In this document: positions 21,467-34,450 of the stretch, piece by piece | How the letters are laid out: each line of letters opens with the position of its first letter | How positions within the stretch are numbered: the first letter of the stretch is position 1 | Assembly (NCBI GenBank): GCA_002110485.1 | Contig: MOWL01000006.1 | Span: 124,001-188,000 of the forward strand | Reading direction: 5' to 3' | DNA from: Emergomyces orientalis | Lineage: Eukaryota > Ascomycota > Eurotiomycetes > Onygenales > Ajellomycetaceae | Length of the DNA stretch: 64,000 bases | Notes under the pieces: model-generated | Seen by the model: only the letters and a program-made list of their open reading frames with translations | What the model was told of the DNA's origin: nothing | Databases searched by the model: none | Position numbers and translations under genes: made by a program

Positions 21467-22329
21467 ATGTACGTCCAGAGTGACCCCGGTACAGACACAG
21501 ATGCCCCCAAACGACAGGCCAGGCCCATTGCTAATGTTGACGCCTCTTGCAAAATAAAAATAAAAATACAGGGTTGTCTACTCGCTCATCATCATAAACA
21601 AAGCAGGCGGTCTAATATACAACCGCGAGTTCCAGTCGGGACTACTGAAGCTGTCTACGAATGATTACCTGGTGCTGGCGGGGACGTTTCATGGGTGCGT
21701 ATATAAAATAAATAGCTCCGCGTTGAAACTTCACGCACCAGCACCAGCACCATCACCCGTTCCCTTCCCTCCCTCGCTTTATAAAAAAGCACCTGGCTAA
21801 CCTACATTTCTCCTCCCCGCCATCCCGCCGCTGCAGAATCCACGCCATAACCCGCTCCCTCACCCCGCGCCTCCCCACAAACCCCACAGTCACAACGTCC
21901 CATTCAACTCCAAGCACAACTACAACAACCCCCGTACATACCCACGCCGCCTCCTCCTCCTCCATCAACAGTCCCCTCAATCTCACTACCACCACGTCCA
22001 CCAACTCATCCCTCCCCCCCTTAACCACAACAACCGCAACCACAACCAACAGCAACAACACCACCGTCCCCAACCCCACGCAACCGATAACCGGCATCGA
22101 AGTCCTCGAAACCGACAAGTTCCGCCTAACCTGTTTCCAAACCGTGACCGGGACGAAATTCCTTCTCTTCACGGACCCGCTGATGGCGGGTGTGGATGTC
22201 GTCATGAAGAAGATCTATGAGCTGTATGCGGATTACGTGATGAAGAATCCGTTTTATCAGTTGGAGATGCCGGTACGGTGTGAGGCGTTTGATAGGCATG
22301 TTGGGGGGTGGGTGAAGGGGAGGGGGTAG
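21467..22329 (+). CDS. trs23: TRAPP complex subunit Trs23
   Basis: Core longin-fold subunit of the TRAPP vesicle-tethering and Ypt1-GEF complexes at the Golgi. Predicted 205 aa from exons 21467-21468, 21572-21694 and 21837-22329. The start codon itself is split: AT at 21467-21468, then a GTACGT...TACAG intron with TGCTAATG as a plausible branch point, then G at 21572. After the join the protein opens with VVYSLIIINKAGGLIYNREF, the expected Trs23 N-terminus; later segments TDKFRLTCFQTVTGTKFLL, KKIYELYADYVMKNPFY and RCEAFDRHV are family hallmarks. Between the N- and C-terminal parts lies a Thr/Ser-rich low-complexity insert of about 65 residues (21870-22085). No other ATG gives the conserved N-terminus. 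Confidence 0.88.
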
Positions 22330-22751
22330 AAGGTTGATGTTTGATGGATAGGGTTGATTTTAATTTTTTATGAAGTTTTTCTTTTTTTATTTATGATTGT
22401 GTGTGTGTGTGTGTGTGTGTGTTATGTTTCTATATATTATTTATTTTTTTGTGTTTTGAGGGATCAATACAATATACCCCGCTGAAGGTTATGGATGAGG
22501 AGATTTAAGTTCTTTTAAGGGGGTTTTTGTCATTCTTTCTGGTTATGTTCGTTTCAAGCGCAGAATCATTCGAATCAAAGGGGCTTGTGGTTTATAAGGC
22601 GTGACATGACGGGATAGATGTTTGGCGTTGGGCTGAGTCTATGGTTTACACAACTAAAACAACACGATGCATCAAGCGTAAGAGAAAGGAATATTTAGAT
22701 ATCTAGATACAGCAGTACAGCAGCGGAACAAAATGAAGATCGCTGATTTAA
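22330..22751. repeat. Tail-to-tail spacer with a (TG)n microsatellite
   Basis: 422 bp between the converging trs23 and rpn10 genes. A perfect TG/GT dinucleotide run occupies about 22398-22422. The rest is T-rich and probably 3' UTR for both genes. Confidence 0.75.
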
Positions 22752-23878
22752 TCACGCCGTATCCATCTTATCCCCATCATCCCCCTTATTTTTATCATCC
22801 CTCTTACCCTCATTCAAACCACTTCCACTCCCACTCGGCTCCCCACTCTTATCAAGCAGCGGCTGCGACTCACCACCTTCCTCCGCAATCCCTTCCAGCG
22901 CCGCTTTCTCACTTTTCTCCTTCTCCTCCTGCTCCTTCCTCTCCTTCTCTAGCCGCGCCTGCTCCTCTTCAAGAGACATCCGCAGCGCAAACGCCAACTC
23001 CGGATCCGCTGCGGGATCAAAGCCAATATCAACACCACCTTCAGCCCCTTCCTCACCACCCCCGCGCCCAGCACCCATCGCATCACCGCCCAGAATCGGC
23101 GTCGTGAGCAGCGAGTCGCTAAGCAGGTTTGCACCGGGGTGTATTACCGCAAGATGCGAGCCGTCGGCGCCATTGACGTTCTCATTAAATGCTTCGAGTT
23201 TCTTAACCGTGTCGTCGTCCAGGTCGCCAAAAGCGACAAAGTCGACGGAGACGTTGTATTTCTTCATGCGCTTTGCGAGTTTGATGAGGGTCTTTTCATC
23301 CTCGGCGATGGGGGAGCAGGTAAAGACGATGATTCGTTGGCGTTGGGCACGTTCTCGGCGGTGCTTGAGGGCTAGCTGTTTCAAATGGTTTAGGAGATGG
23401 GGTTTTATGAGTGGGACGGGGGCATCTGCTTACGCCGGCGACTTGTATACTGGACGCAAGATGTGGTTGTCCCCGGATCTTCGTTCGATGCAGACCGTCC
23501 AGAATCTTCCCGATATCTGCCGTCAGGGTCACCAGTACCTCTGGGCCTTTGCCGGCCATACTCATCAGCCCGACTGACGATTCGGGGTTGGCTTGTGTCT
23601 TTGCGGTGTGGATTAGGTTGATAGCGTCGGCTTGGGCTTGAAATCGTGTTGGACTGTAATTCCAACCAAGTTAGCTATACCGATTCGTATTACACAGCGC
23701 GGGAATATTTTGGCGGGGTTAAAACATACAGATAGTCTCCATTTCTACTGCTCTCGCTGTTGTCAACACTGTTTGGGTGATAGAAATATATTTATGTATA
23801 TTAGCTGTAGCTCCTCTAGGTATAAGCATCAAGGTCGGGAATTTAGACGGACATAATCATCGTGGCTTCAAGCACCAT
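22752..23878 (-). CDS. rpn10: 26S proteasome regulatory subunit Rpn10
   Basis: Ubiquitin receptor of the 19S regulatory particle, 302 aa. Four exons: 23853-23878, 23730-23768, 23434-23653 and 22752-23375, with phases verified. The N-terminal VWA domain (residues about 1-190) starts MVLEATMI and continues VDNSESSRNGDY, PTRFQAQADAINL and KGPEVLVTLTADIGKIL. A single ubiquitin-interacting motif (DPELAFALRMSLEEEQ) is at residues about 219-235, followed by an acidic/basic low-complexity tail with GSGSG. Length and one UIM are normal for fungi. The first exon codes only nine residues. The gene converges with trs23 and is divergent from the borealin-like gene. Confidence 0.95.
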
Positions 23879-25588
23879 CTTGGCTGCAGGTGCACCTGGT
23901 GCTGTTACGTCTTGGGAAATATGAGGAGAAGTCGGATGTGGTGAGTATATGGGAAAAGGTCGTCTCTAGTAAAGGTTCAAAGGGTGTATGTAGTATATGT
24001 TATCTAGCGGAGTTGAGGTTGAGTTTATGGAAGAATGAAATGGATACCTAGACGGGGTACACGAAGCTGTTGCCGTTTTTGGCTGGGACTGGGTTGCTGT
24101 CCCGGTTGGGTCTAGCGCCATACTCTGGACTTTGGAGTGGGGCTGACTAAGATGGATGGAGAGTTCCCTGCCTGGGTAGGGTAGGTATTTCAAGATCTGT
24201 TAAACTATAGAACAATGGTACCTAGGAGGAAGTAAGAAGAAATAAACATTATGTAACTGTTACTGGTTCCCTTTACTGGTGCAGTTGCTTTATTAAAGTT
24301 GTAAGTAAGGTGAGGAACGGATATCTAGAGACAGCACCATCCAGAACTACTGCGTACGTTTCAATTCAATCCTATACACTCAACATATACTGAGAGGGAT
24401 CAACCAGCTAACGACAATACATACTGGGGCTGCGGAACGGGAAAAGGAACAGGATCAAGGTGCATGTAGTCTTCAGTTGAACGATACTTTCCTCCAGTCA
24501 CATTGTTTGTTCGGGAAATGTGCAATGACTTGCTGGTTAGGTAAGCTCAATAGGAACAGACATCGGATCCTCTCCCCGGAAAAAGATGTCAAGGGCGTTG
24601 CGGGTTGATAGGGGCATTATGGTCGATGGACAGCTGCGAAAAGGAGGTAACTTTGGAGGCTAGAGCCAGATCTGAAAGCCGGAAAACCTTGCGTCTGTAC
24701 TTTTCAAGCCTGTAACAAATCACACAAAAAAGTAAAAATAAAATAACATAGACCCTGGCGGTGAGTGTACGTAAAAGAAACGACAACTCTAGGGTCTGAT
24801 TCAATGAAACTCAAACCGAGTAGCTGAGCTTCTGCAGGACCCAAAAGTCCCATACGTCGCAATGTCAACAGTTCAATTAAAATATATATGCAGAGGTGCA
24901 CTGGCGAAATATTTCAATTCAATGTCAGTCAGTATCAGACCAACCAGGATGTTTTACTTAGAGAGGGCTAGAAGGTTGACATGTGTCTCTGTGGGATGTT
25001 TTGGGTTCAAGGACATGCAACAGCGATGCATGTATGATGGCATGTAGGTATTTCTACTCCATGAAGTCTGAGACTATGTATCAGCATACCGAGCCATGTT
25101 TTGAGCAGCCTCTGAAAAGGTTGTTTGGGGCCAAAATTGAAGATGGGGGAGGTTTGAATTGGGTCAAGAAGCCCGAAATCATGGTGACCTAGAAACATAA
25201 ACTGTAAAGCATGAAATATAAATAGTAAGTTTGATTTGTCTCTCGTCCGATTTCTATGCTATGATTGATAAAGCAAGTTGGAGTCTTACGTAGGTATAAC
25301 TAGGGTAAGTTATTGTTGGTCATTTTAATGCGGAAATGAAGCCGCAACTGTTGGTGACATAATCAAATTACTTTCCACGCTAGCCGCTTTTGATTTGTTT
25401 ACATCCTCGCCTTTGTTCAAGATCCAACATACAGCGCCGATTCCAACACAAATTCTTCCACGCTTCTAAGATCTTCATCTGATATCGCCCAAACCATAGC
25501 TCGTGCCTCATACGACAAATATTACCTGCCACAATTAAACACACAAATAACAAAAAAAAAAAAAAAAAAAAAAAAAGAAAGAAAGAAA
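23879..25588. other. Divergent intergenic region, no gene seen
   Basis: 1.7 kb between rpn10 and the borealin-like gene, which point apart. A poly-A run at about 25552-25575 lies just before the borealin ATG. No Rpn4-like proteasome element was confidently identified. Short open frames here show no family features. Confidence 0.5.
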
Positions 25589-27053
25589 ATGGCGACTATC
25601 TCAAGGAAACGCAAATCCCCCGAACCCAGCGATCACCACGCGCCGGAACACATCGATCATGCCATAGGAGTAGCACGAACTCCAAATGGAACCCCGGTCA
25701 GGAAGAGAATGAAGATCACACACAGCCAGAAACAAGCCCTGATCGATAACTTACAGCTGGAGGGTATGTTTACCATTAGAGTTGATTCAAATGGCCCAAT
25801 GACATCCTCAGAGTACTGACTCGCTCTCAATCACAGTCACTGAACGCGCGCGAAAACTCCGTGCACAATACGCGTTACAGGCCCAAGACCTTCGCGGGCG
25901 GATTGAGCGACGCATAAATCGCATACCCATGGCTCTGCGAAAGGCAAAGATGGGCGACTTGCTCGCAAAACACTCGGAATCAACCAGAGTAGACGATGTG
26001 GGGAAAAAATCGGGAACAACAACATCATCCAAATCTTCTAGCAAAGCCGGGGCGGGAGGAACCACAAATTCAGCGGGCGGCAATAATGCTGCGTCCACTA
26101 CTCGAACAACTCGGGGGGCTAAGCGGACAAGGTAAATTTGTTGTTGTCGTTATTGAGTTTTTTCCGCGAGAGAGAGAGAGAGCAGTAGGTTTTATTTTAT
26201 AAAAATAACTCAAGTCCCTAACATGTGGATCAGCGATGAAATGCTCGCCTCCGATAAAGAAAACGACCCATTGCAGGTTCAGGACCACCCCCACCCCCAC
26301 CACCACCACCACCACCATCCTGTGCATGTGCCGCTGTCAAACCCGAAAAAGCGTGGCACTCCCAATGCACATCCTGCAGGGCATCATCCTCGGGTTCTAT
26401 CCCAGTTTACAGAAACGGGCGTTTTGTCGCCGAAATCGTCCAATTCTAGGACATTCCCGCAGTCTCCGCTGCGCAACGTAACTGGGAAATCACAACAGCA
26501 GCATGGTGGTAGCGTCCGTCCGTCATCACCTCTGAAGCATGCGAGCCCAATCAAGTCAGGCGGGGTTGCGGGTGTGGCGGTGAATGCGAGAACAAGGTCA
26601 ACGAGAGGTGCTACTGGGACTGGGACACGGAAGGTTTCGCCAGCCAACGATGGAACCGGCACACGAAGAAGGACCACGGCTAAATCTACCGCGTCCACAA
26701 CGTCGAAGAGAGCAGCACCACCGTCGCGTCCTACCACTCGACAGAAGAACACGAGAAGGAATAGCGGAGACTCTACGATTTCGAATCTGTCATCCGGCAC
26801 GACGGTCGTTAAAACAACGACGAGGGGCGCTGCGGGTTCTCAGAAAGGCACAGGTACAGGCACACACGCTGTTTCGACAGCCGCAACTGCTGTGAATAAA
26901 CGACCGCCACCAGTTGCGCGTGGTGGCCGGGCGCCCACGGCAACCTCCGCTGTGAAGAAGACGACAGCGGGAGCGGGTTCAGTGGTGAAAACGGCACAGA
27001 CGACAGAACCCGCTGCTGCATCAGGGAAAAGAGTTCTTAGGAAAAGGGCTTGA
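25589..27053 (+). CDS. Borealin/Nbl1-type chromosome passenger complex protein
   Basis: Predicted 429 aa from exons 25589-25763, 25837-26131 and 26234-27053, in phase. Residues about 35-115 carry the borealin N-terminal signature: KITHSQKQALIDNLQLE, ERARKLRAQYALQAQDLRGR, RINRIPMALRKAKMGDLLAK. This helix bundles with survivin and INCENP counterparts (Bir1, Sli15) at centromeres. The remaining two-thirds are basic, Ser/Thr/Lys/Arg-rich and disordered, with a His-rich tract (about 26287-26323), SP/TP sites suited to CDK control (SPLRNVTGKS, SPLKHASPIKS) and a C-terminal VLRKR. Yeast Nbl1 is only about 73 aa; the long tail is usual in filamentous fungi and resembles animal borealins. Confidence 0.85.
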
Positions 27054-29540
27054 GAGTTGAATTGCGGTGCCATATCTTTTTCTGTGCTGATTGATACGTT
27101 ACTTATGTTATAGTGGACTGTGATATATTTTGAAAGGAAAGGAAAGAAGAGGTCATTTTCAGCAATCGTTGTTGGAACACAGCTGGTCTGGGCTTTATTT
27201 TTCCGTCGGAACCCGGACATGCATTAACATTTTTGAGAGGAAAGTTTTACTAGGGTCTGCTACGGTTTCATGGGGTACTAGAGCGTGGATCATCATCAGG
27301 GCTTCAATTGCTTGATTGCTTTTAACTTAAGTTGTTTTTTGGGGCCTGGCCGTTTTTTTAAAAAAATTTAAAATTTTGTTCTAAGCTCCAGCGGTTAGAC
27401 TAGAACTTAAGCTTTGGTCTTAAACCTGTTCCTTGAACCGTTCGTACCCATTCGTTTCCCCCCCCCCCTTGTTCCTGTTTCTATATTTATCCTCCTCTTT
27501 TTGGGTTTTGTATGGGCGGCTAGACAAACATCTACACCTGCCTACCCATATAGATACATAAAACGTTGACTTTGGGACAAGGGATAAAGGGATAAAGGGA
27601 CTAAACATACTGATAATAGGAGTGAAAGAGACAAAAAATGACAGGCAACCTTGTGTTTTACGCCGTAATTCCCGCCCTCAGGCCCCCGATTTGTGGCTAG
27701 TAGAGAAGATATCAAGATTCTGACGCCATACTCCAGAGTAGTTTTCTACCGGAACCATAGAGACAAGCACAACACTAGAAGAACTAATTGGATATGGTAA
27801 TCAACTTCGACCGGGGGTATATAGTAGTCGTAATGGAGCTGTTGAATTAGCTACCCACGGGCCATGAGTAGTAGTAATAGTGGTAGTTAGTTATAGTTAG
27901 GAGTAGCCAGAGTGGGAGAGGGGTCGTCCTGAGAGTGGAGAGAGGTAGCAGGTTGGACTATCATGGATAGAGACGGGTCTTATTTATGAAGCCAATATCT
28001 GCATTCCCTTCTTTCTTCTATTATTATTTCTGCATATGCCCAGCTGTTCTGTTCCTGTTCCTGTTCCTGTTCCTGTTGCTAGTAGTTAATTAATTTTAAA
28101 TCTCAAACTTTTTGTTTTTATGTTGACACGCATCACGTGTCCCTGTTGTTTGTGTGCTAACCGCATTTGGCTGCAGCCTCCAACCTCCTTGAACCAGCGT
28201 GTATTGTGTATGGTCTGTGTATTTTTAATGTGTAACTACGGGGGGGAAAAAAAGATGCGTGAAGTTTATACGGTTATATGGGGGTTTATAACTTAATTAG
28301 GGGGGATCAACAACCTCCAGCCATCCCTCAAACTACCTCAACTACCTCAGCTCCCTCAATTCCTCAAACCCTCCATCATTTCTTTCTCTTCTCTCCCTCC
28401 GCTCATTCTCATTCTCATTCTCATTCTCATTCTCGTTCTCATTCTCATTCTCATTCTCTCTTCCTATCTCTCTCTTTTTTCCTCCTCCTACTTAAGGTGG
28501 CTGTTATTGGCTGTCTTCCCTCTCTCTTCCTCTTCTATTCACAAACCCCCCCCCCCCCCCCCACCCCAATTCTACTGAGCTCACACCAAATTCCCCCCCC
28601 GCCTTTCCCTGCTGTCACGGCTACTCCTCCCGCCCATTGCTGATGCTCCAGGGGAATGTTGGTCGATTATCTGTGGGCCAAGCTGCTTCGCCGCCTGTTG
28701 GTCTCACTCTCACACTGACTACTCGCCTGCTGCACCGCACCAAATAACCCACGTTCACATATCCTCCTATCTTATTTCACCTGCACAGCCCAATTTGTAG
28801 TGTACCCTCCCAATTTTTATTTATTATTTTACTACAATCACATACCTACCGCGGAGGAAACAAAACAAACCACCTTTGCGTCGTCTGTCAGATGCCCTGG
28901 CTATTATTGCGGGAATCCTTGAAACCAATCTTCGCGCGCTTCTGCAACTAAGCTAACAAAGGCGTTTTGGGCGCTGTTTTTTGGGGGCTGTCGGGTCACG
29001 TTGTGGTGCTAGAAATAACCACCGCCTGTCAGCTATATACCCAAACCCCCCCCTCCCCCTCCCACATCTCCCCGACTACTATACGAGGCGGAATTGAAAT
29101 TGCTCCGTTATCCTCACCTGGCCCCCGCCCACCAGAGCTTTACCTACCACTTACTTTCCCAAGACAAACAAGCTTCTTCCTGAGAAAATACATTCTTCGA
29201 TCGCCCAGCGTATACATCCTGGCCTTTGATTTAATTTCAGCCTACCCCCCCTTCGAATATACCTGTGATACCCTGCGTTCCGTCTTCAGCGTCGTCTCGC
29301 AACCGCCGTTTTCTGACAGCCTCACTTCCACTTCATTTTTCCCAACAAGTATCCATCGCCAAATCGTCTGACTACTTTTTTATAATTTATTTTTTATCTC
29401 GCGGAATTAATAACGAATATAAATCTCGCAAAAGCGCATTTGGTGGTAAGGATCTTATAGATTTTGCACGAGACCTTTTTGGTTTGGGTTGTGGGTGAAG
29501 GGATTCAATACTCAAACTACTCCGGAGGGCGAGTGCGGAG
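27054..29540. other. Long upstream region of the LIM-RhoGAP gene
   Basis: 2.5 kb with no convincing gene. Low-complexity content includes C-runs (about 27459-27469 and 28546-28562), a TGTTCC repeat (about 28044-28076) and a CATTCT repeat (about 28403-28458). The pyrimidine-rich DNA nearer 29541 suggests a long 5' UTR. Confidence 0.5.
28403..28458 (+). repeat. (CATTCT)n hexanucleotide repeat
   Basis: About nine copies of CATTCT with one interruption (CGTTCT). It follows a shorter TGTTCC repeat at about 28044-28076. Both are in the upstream region of the LIM-RhoGAP gene and probably vary in length between strains. Confidence 0.85.
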
Positions 29541-32500
29541 ATGCCTCCTGCTGGTGGGCGTGCGCTCCCACCAGAACTAATTCCAGGCAACGGGCCTAGG
29601 AACAATGGAGCTCAACCGCCAGCAAATCTAGGTGACCCAGGCATGTATGGCGAAACTTACCAGGCCCAGTCCCCGATAGACATGTCCAGTCCCACCGGCG
29701 CCGGCGCGGGAGCCCCATGGGATAATAATAATTCACCATCCATGGGCGGTGGTGCTTTCGACAACGACACATACCACTCACCTGACATTCGAACTGGGCG
29801 GGGACCACATTCCTCCAATACTCAACAAGGTAGATCGGGATCAGGCCCGCGCGATAAGCCTCGCCTGAATGGAGGATCGGGGAGCAAGTCTCCCGGGGGT
29901 AGGATTTGTAGACGATGTGGGGAACCGCTCCAGGGCCAATTCGTGCGGGCGTTAGGTGGTACATTCCATCTTGAATGCTTCCAATGTAGTGTATGTCTTC
30001 TCCACCTAACTGTCGGTTTACTTGTGCAAATACTAACTCTCTTCTTTAACAACAATAGGACTGCGGTGATGTTGTCGCGTCTAAATTCTTCCCGATCGAT
30101 GCTGAGGATGGCAGTGGACAATACCCTCTCTGCGAGACGGATTACTTTCGACGTCTTAATTTACTCTGCTATGATTGTGGTGGTGCACTCCGCGGGTCCT
30201 ATATCACCGCCCTAGATCGCAAATACCACATCGAACATTTTACCTGTTCCGTCTGCCCAACCGTGTTCGGAGCGCAGGATAGCTACTACGAACACGAGGA
30301 AAAAGTGTACTGCCACTACCATTACTCGACACAGTTCGCGCAACGGTGTAATGGCTGCCACACTGCCATTTTGAAGCAGTTCGTCGAGATCTTCCGCAAC
30401 GGCCAGAATCAACACTGGCACCCGGAATGCTATATGATCCACAAGTTCTGGAACGTCCGGCTTGCGCCCAACGGGCAGGAGTTTACCCGTCCGGAACTAG
30501 ATGTCGAAGCGACAGAAGAGGATCGTGACTTCGTTAGGAAGCAAGAGGATAAGATGGAGGAGAAGGTGTACCGGATCTGGAGCGTGCTGTCTACTTTCGA
30601 AGAATCGTCTGCAGCTTGTATATCTGACATGTTATTACATGTTAGTAATGGCGCGTACATCGATGGTGTGGTTGTTGCGAAAAAGTTCATATACCATGTT
30701 GAGGTCCTGTTCAAGGCGGCGGATGGACTTGCGGCTGCGATAGCATATAGAAAGATGAAAGGTAAGCAAAAATGATTTGCCATCTATTTATTTTAAAATT
30801 TCATTTTAAATCTAATCAACGAGGGAAATTTTTAGATCTGGCATACGGTCGGGAAGCGAAACTTCTCTGCAAAAAGATTGTTGCGTTTTTCGCACTACTT
30901 TCCAAAACTCAGGAGACAGGCGTTCGCAAACTCGGCGTCACGCAAGAGTTGCTCGCCCTTGTAACAGGCCTTGCCCACTACCTGAAGCTTCTAATCCGCA
31001 TCGGTTTACAGGGGGCTCTGAAATTAGAAAGGGAGAGCGACAACCCAGACCAATTATACACATTCCTAGAGAAGCTGGACAGCCTGGGCGAATTAGATTC
31101 CATCTCAGCGTCTAATCTCACGGGTTCCATGTCCCAGCTCTCCGACCAACAGTCCGATTGCTGTGCTGCCTGCAACGACCCAATCGATGACGAATGCATC
31201 ATCCTAGGCCGGCGAAGGTGGCATTTGAAGCCCCCTCATCTCGTCTGCGGTGCTTGCCAGAATGACCTCACATTGGACCTGCTCAATGCACGGTGGAGTG
31301 AGGATAAGGATCGGCCGTTCTGTCGTGTATGTGCTGAACAGAAGGGTCATGCGCCCAATGGTCAACGAGGATTCGCTTATGTTAGCAAACTGCAGCAGTA
31401 TGTATTCTTGCTGCAAGTTGCGCTTGCGAGACTGCTCACCGTTTTACGCTCTGGTGGAACTCTTCCGCACACTTCAGGTATTTTAATTTTAATTATTCTG
31501 CTCCCGTCATGTTTCACCTACGCATGTAACTGACTTTGTGTGTGAAATTACAGACGATCCAAATCTGAAAGACTACGAAGCGAACGACGGCCACCGGCTA
31601 AACGCCTCAGGAGAACTCCAGACACCGCAGAGGTCCAATACCCGATCGAGATCGTACGGGGCAGGCGGCGCACGAGATCAAAACACCGGGGCATCCTCCC
31701 TAGAACAAACCGTCGGAGAGATACGACGGCTTCACTCAACCCGAACAGAACGCACTCTCTCCACAACATTTAAGAAAGCCCGCGCTTCGCGGATCATCGA
31801 CGGACCCCAAGGAAGATCTGCGCGACCCGGCTCTCCGAGCGCTAGCGGTCCGGAAACGAACAATCCAGGGTTCCAGATCGTTGAAGAACGAGATGCAACT
31901 GGTGAACCAATCACGGACCTAACATTCGGAAACCAAGACGCGCTGACCTTGGATGATATCCCAAGAATCGTGGCTGCGGAGCAAGCGAAGGAGCAGCGAC
32001 CTAATGCATTCCGCCATGCTGGAACTAACCTTGTTACATCAGGCGGCCGACCAGCCAAACTAGTCAACGGACACCAACGAGAAGTATCCGGCCCAGCTGA
32101 TACACGCGGTGGCGCTGGAGCACCCAGAACCACAAAATATTTCTCAGAATTATCTGCGCTGGAGTACTTTATCGTCCGACACGTCGCCGTCTTGTCCATG
32201 GAACCCCTACTCGAAGGGCACTTCAACCTCGAAGAACTCCTCGGCCTCATTGAATCGCGCAAGCCCACGATCTGGAACATCTTCGGCCGCGCGTTTAAGA
32301 ATGACGGCCGCAAAGGTGGTAAGAAGAAGGGCGTCTTCGGCGTTGGCCTTGACGCGCTAATCGAGAAAGACGGAACGGAGTCAACGCACGGCGTCGGTCC
32401 GGGCACGCTGCGTATACCGACGTTCGTCGACGATGCGATTTCCGCCATGCGGCAGATGGACATGTCAGTCGAGGGTGTGTTTCGGAAGAATGGAAATATC

Positions 32501-33662
32501 AAGCGGCTGAAGGAGACGTCGGATGTTGTCGATACGAGGTATGAGCAGGCGGATTTCAATAAGGAGAATCCGGTGCAGATTGCGGCGCTTCTCAAGAAGT
32601 TTTTGAGGGAGATGCCGGATCCGTTGCTTACGTTTAAGTTGCATCGGTTGTTTGTTATATCTCAGAGTAGGTCTATCACTTTTGCTCTTTTTGTTTTTGG
32701 GGTTTTGCTTCTAACCAAAAATCTGTTCAGAAATATCGGACCCCGAAAAGCAACGGCGCATTCTGCACTTGACTTGTTGCCTGCTTCCAAAGACGCACAG
32801 GGATACCATGGAGGTCCTCTTTTCATTCCTGCACTGGGCTTCCTCTTTCTCCCATATCGATGAGGAATCCGGCAGCAAAATGGATGTCCACAATATCGCA
32901 ACGGTCATGACTCCTAATATTCTCTACTCAAGAGAAAAAACGGCGGGTATGGAGGAGAGTTTCTTGGCAATAGAGGCTGTTACTGCATTGATAGAGTACA
33001 ATGATACTATGTGTGAGGTGAGTTATAAAGAATAACAACACTCCAAATCTGGAAAACCAACATATGCCATAGGCCTGGAAATATTAACTTGTGTGTTCGT
33101 ATAGGTACCCCAAGACCTTTTATCCATCCTCACAGACTCAACCCTCTTCAACGGCAGTGCAGAAATAACCACCAAAGAAATCCTCAAAAGGTTCGGTGAC
33201 ATCGGCAAAATCGCTACGCCTCAACGAGCACCCACCACTGTGGAGGCGACCCCCGTCCGCACCGGATCGGGCCGCGCAGTCAACCCACCCCTCGCTACAC
33301 GCATTGACAAAGATCCGTCGCAAGCAAACGCATGGCAGATGCAGAGTTCCGTCCGCCATGTGCAACCTGCTGGAGCTGGAGCTTCATCGGGAGTTCCACC
33401 ACAGGGCCCACTTCCTCAACAACTAGGCGGCCCCCAACCAAGTCCACAACAACAGCAGCAGCAGCAACAACAAACGCCGCTCGGCTCTCCGCAGCCAGGG
33501 TATGATTACGGCTCGCAGTCGCAGCAATCGCAGCAGCAACCTGGATTTCCGGATCGGAGCATTAGTGGAGATAGTTATAACAGCCAAGGCCGCCAGCCGC
33601 AGCAACAACAACAGCAAGTCGCATTTAGGCAGCGGCAAGCAGCCGCCGGTGGGCCTATATAG
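29541..33662 (+). CDS. LIM-domain Rho GTPase-activating protein, Lrg1-like
   Basis: Predicted 1250 aa from six exons: 29541-29990, 30059-30761, 30836-31477, 31554-32666, 32731-33017 and 33105-33662; phases and frames agree throughout. A Gly/Pro-rich N-terminus is followed by LIM zinc-binding modules at about 122 (CRRCGEPL), 186 (CYDCGGAL) and 247 (CNGCHTAI), then a helical region and a further Cys-rich LIM-like module near 492 (CCAACNDPIDD). The RhoGAP domain runs from about 859 (GVGLDALI) to 1060, with the arginine finger in GVFRKNGN near 905. The C-terminus is Gln-rich. In yeast, Lrg1 switches off Rho1 in cell-wall and glucan-synthase control; S. pombe Rga1 is similar. Orthology to Lrg1 rather than Rga1/Rga2 rests on domain order. 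Confidence 0.9.
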
Positions 33663-34419
33663 GCCCTCTGTTCCTTAAAAAATAATTTGCACAACATACT
33701 CGCGAAACCGTAATAATAAAATGTCCACCATCTGCGGATAACCGGGACGACATATAAGTAAAGAAATACATTTGGGGCACTCTCTCAGTCTTATGGCTAC
33801 TTGGTTATAATTGGGGTTTTATTATTCTTCTTCTTTTCGTTCTCTTCTACTCTTCAAATTTCCTAATTGGTGGTTTTTTAAGCTGTTTTCTTCACTTCGT
33901 CTTACATCTTCCTCGTTCCTCTTCCTGTTTCATGTTTTCCTTTGTTACTCCTACCTCTTCTTCTTATTTGTTTCCGGCCGGAAATGAAGGGTGTTTGATG
34001 TGAATTCCTACTTTTTTTCTTTTCTTCACTCTGTTGTCTGCCCTGTTTTCTTATCGTTTTCGTTTCTCATTTGCAATTTGTTCTCGCTTTATTTGTTGGC
34101 GTTATCGTTGAAGCACGGAGAAAAAAGAGAGGGAACCCCGACTCTTCTATCTATCTCTTGATGAATGGGGATGCGGGGACAGAAGAAAACCAAAGAGACA
34201 ATCTAATATTGGGATGGATGGATGGATGGAGGGAGGGAGGGATGTGATCGATATGATATCATTCAGTCATCGTTCTTATCAATTGTTTTTTTGCCTTTCT
34301 TTCCTTTTATTCTTCCTCTTCTCTTCTTCCACTCGAAATTCTCACCATTATGACTACCTAGCTTGCGCGACATTACATTATTCACATATATCTCTTTTCA
34401 TTCCAAACCCCCCACAACC

Positions 34420-34450
<31 letters not shown>

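Noticed and set aside
21753..22205. Minus-strand Val-rich frame
   Set aside because: Antisense of the Thr-rich insert in trs23.
28278..28643. Plus-strand frame with Ser/His repeats
   Set aside because: Created by the CATTCT repeat and C-run; no other protein-like feature.
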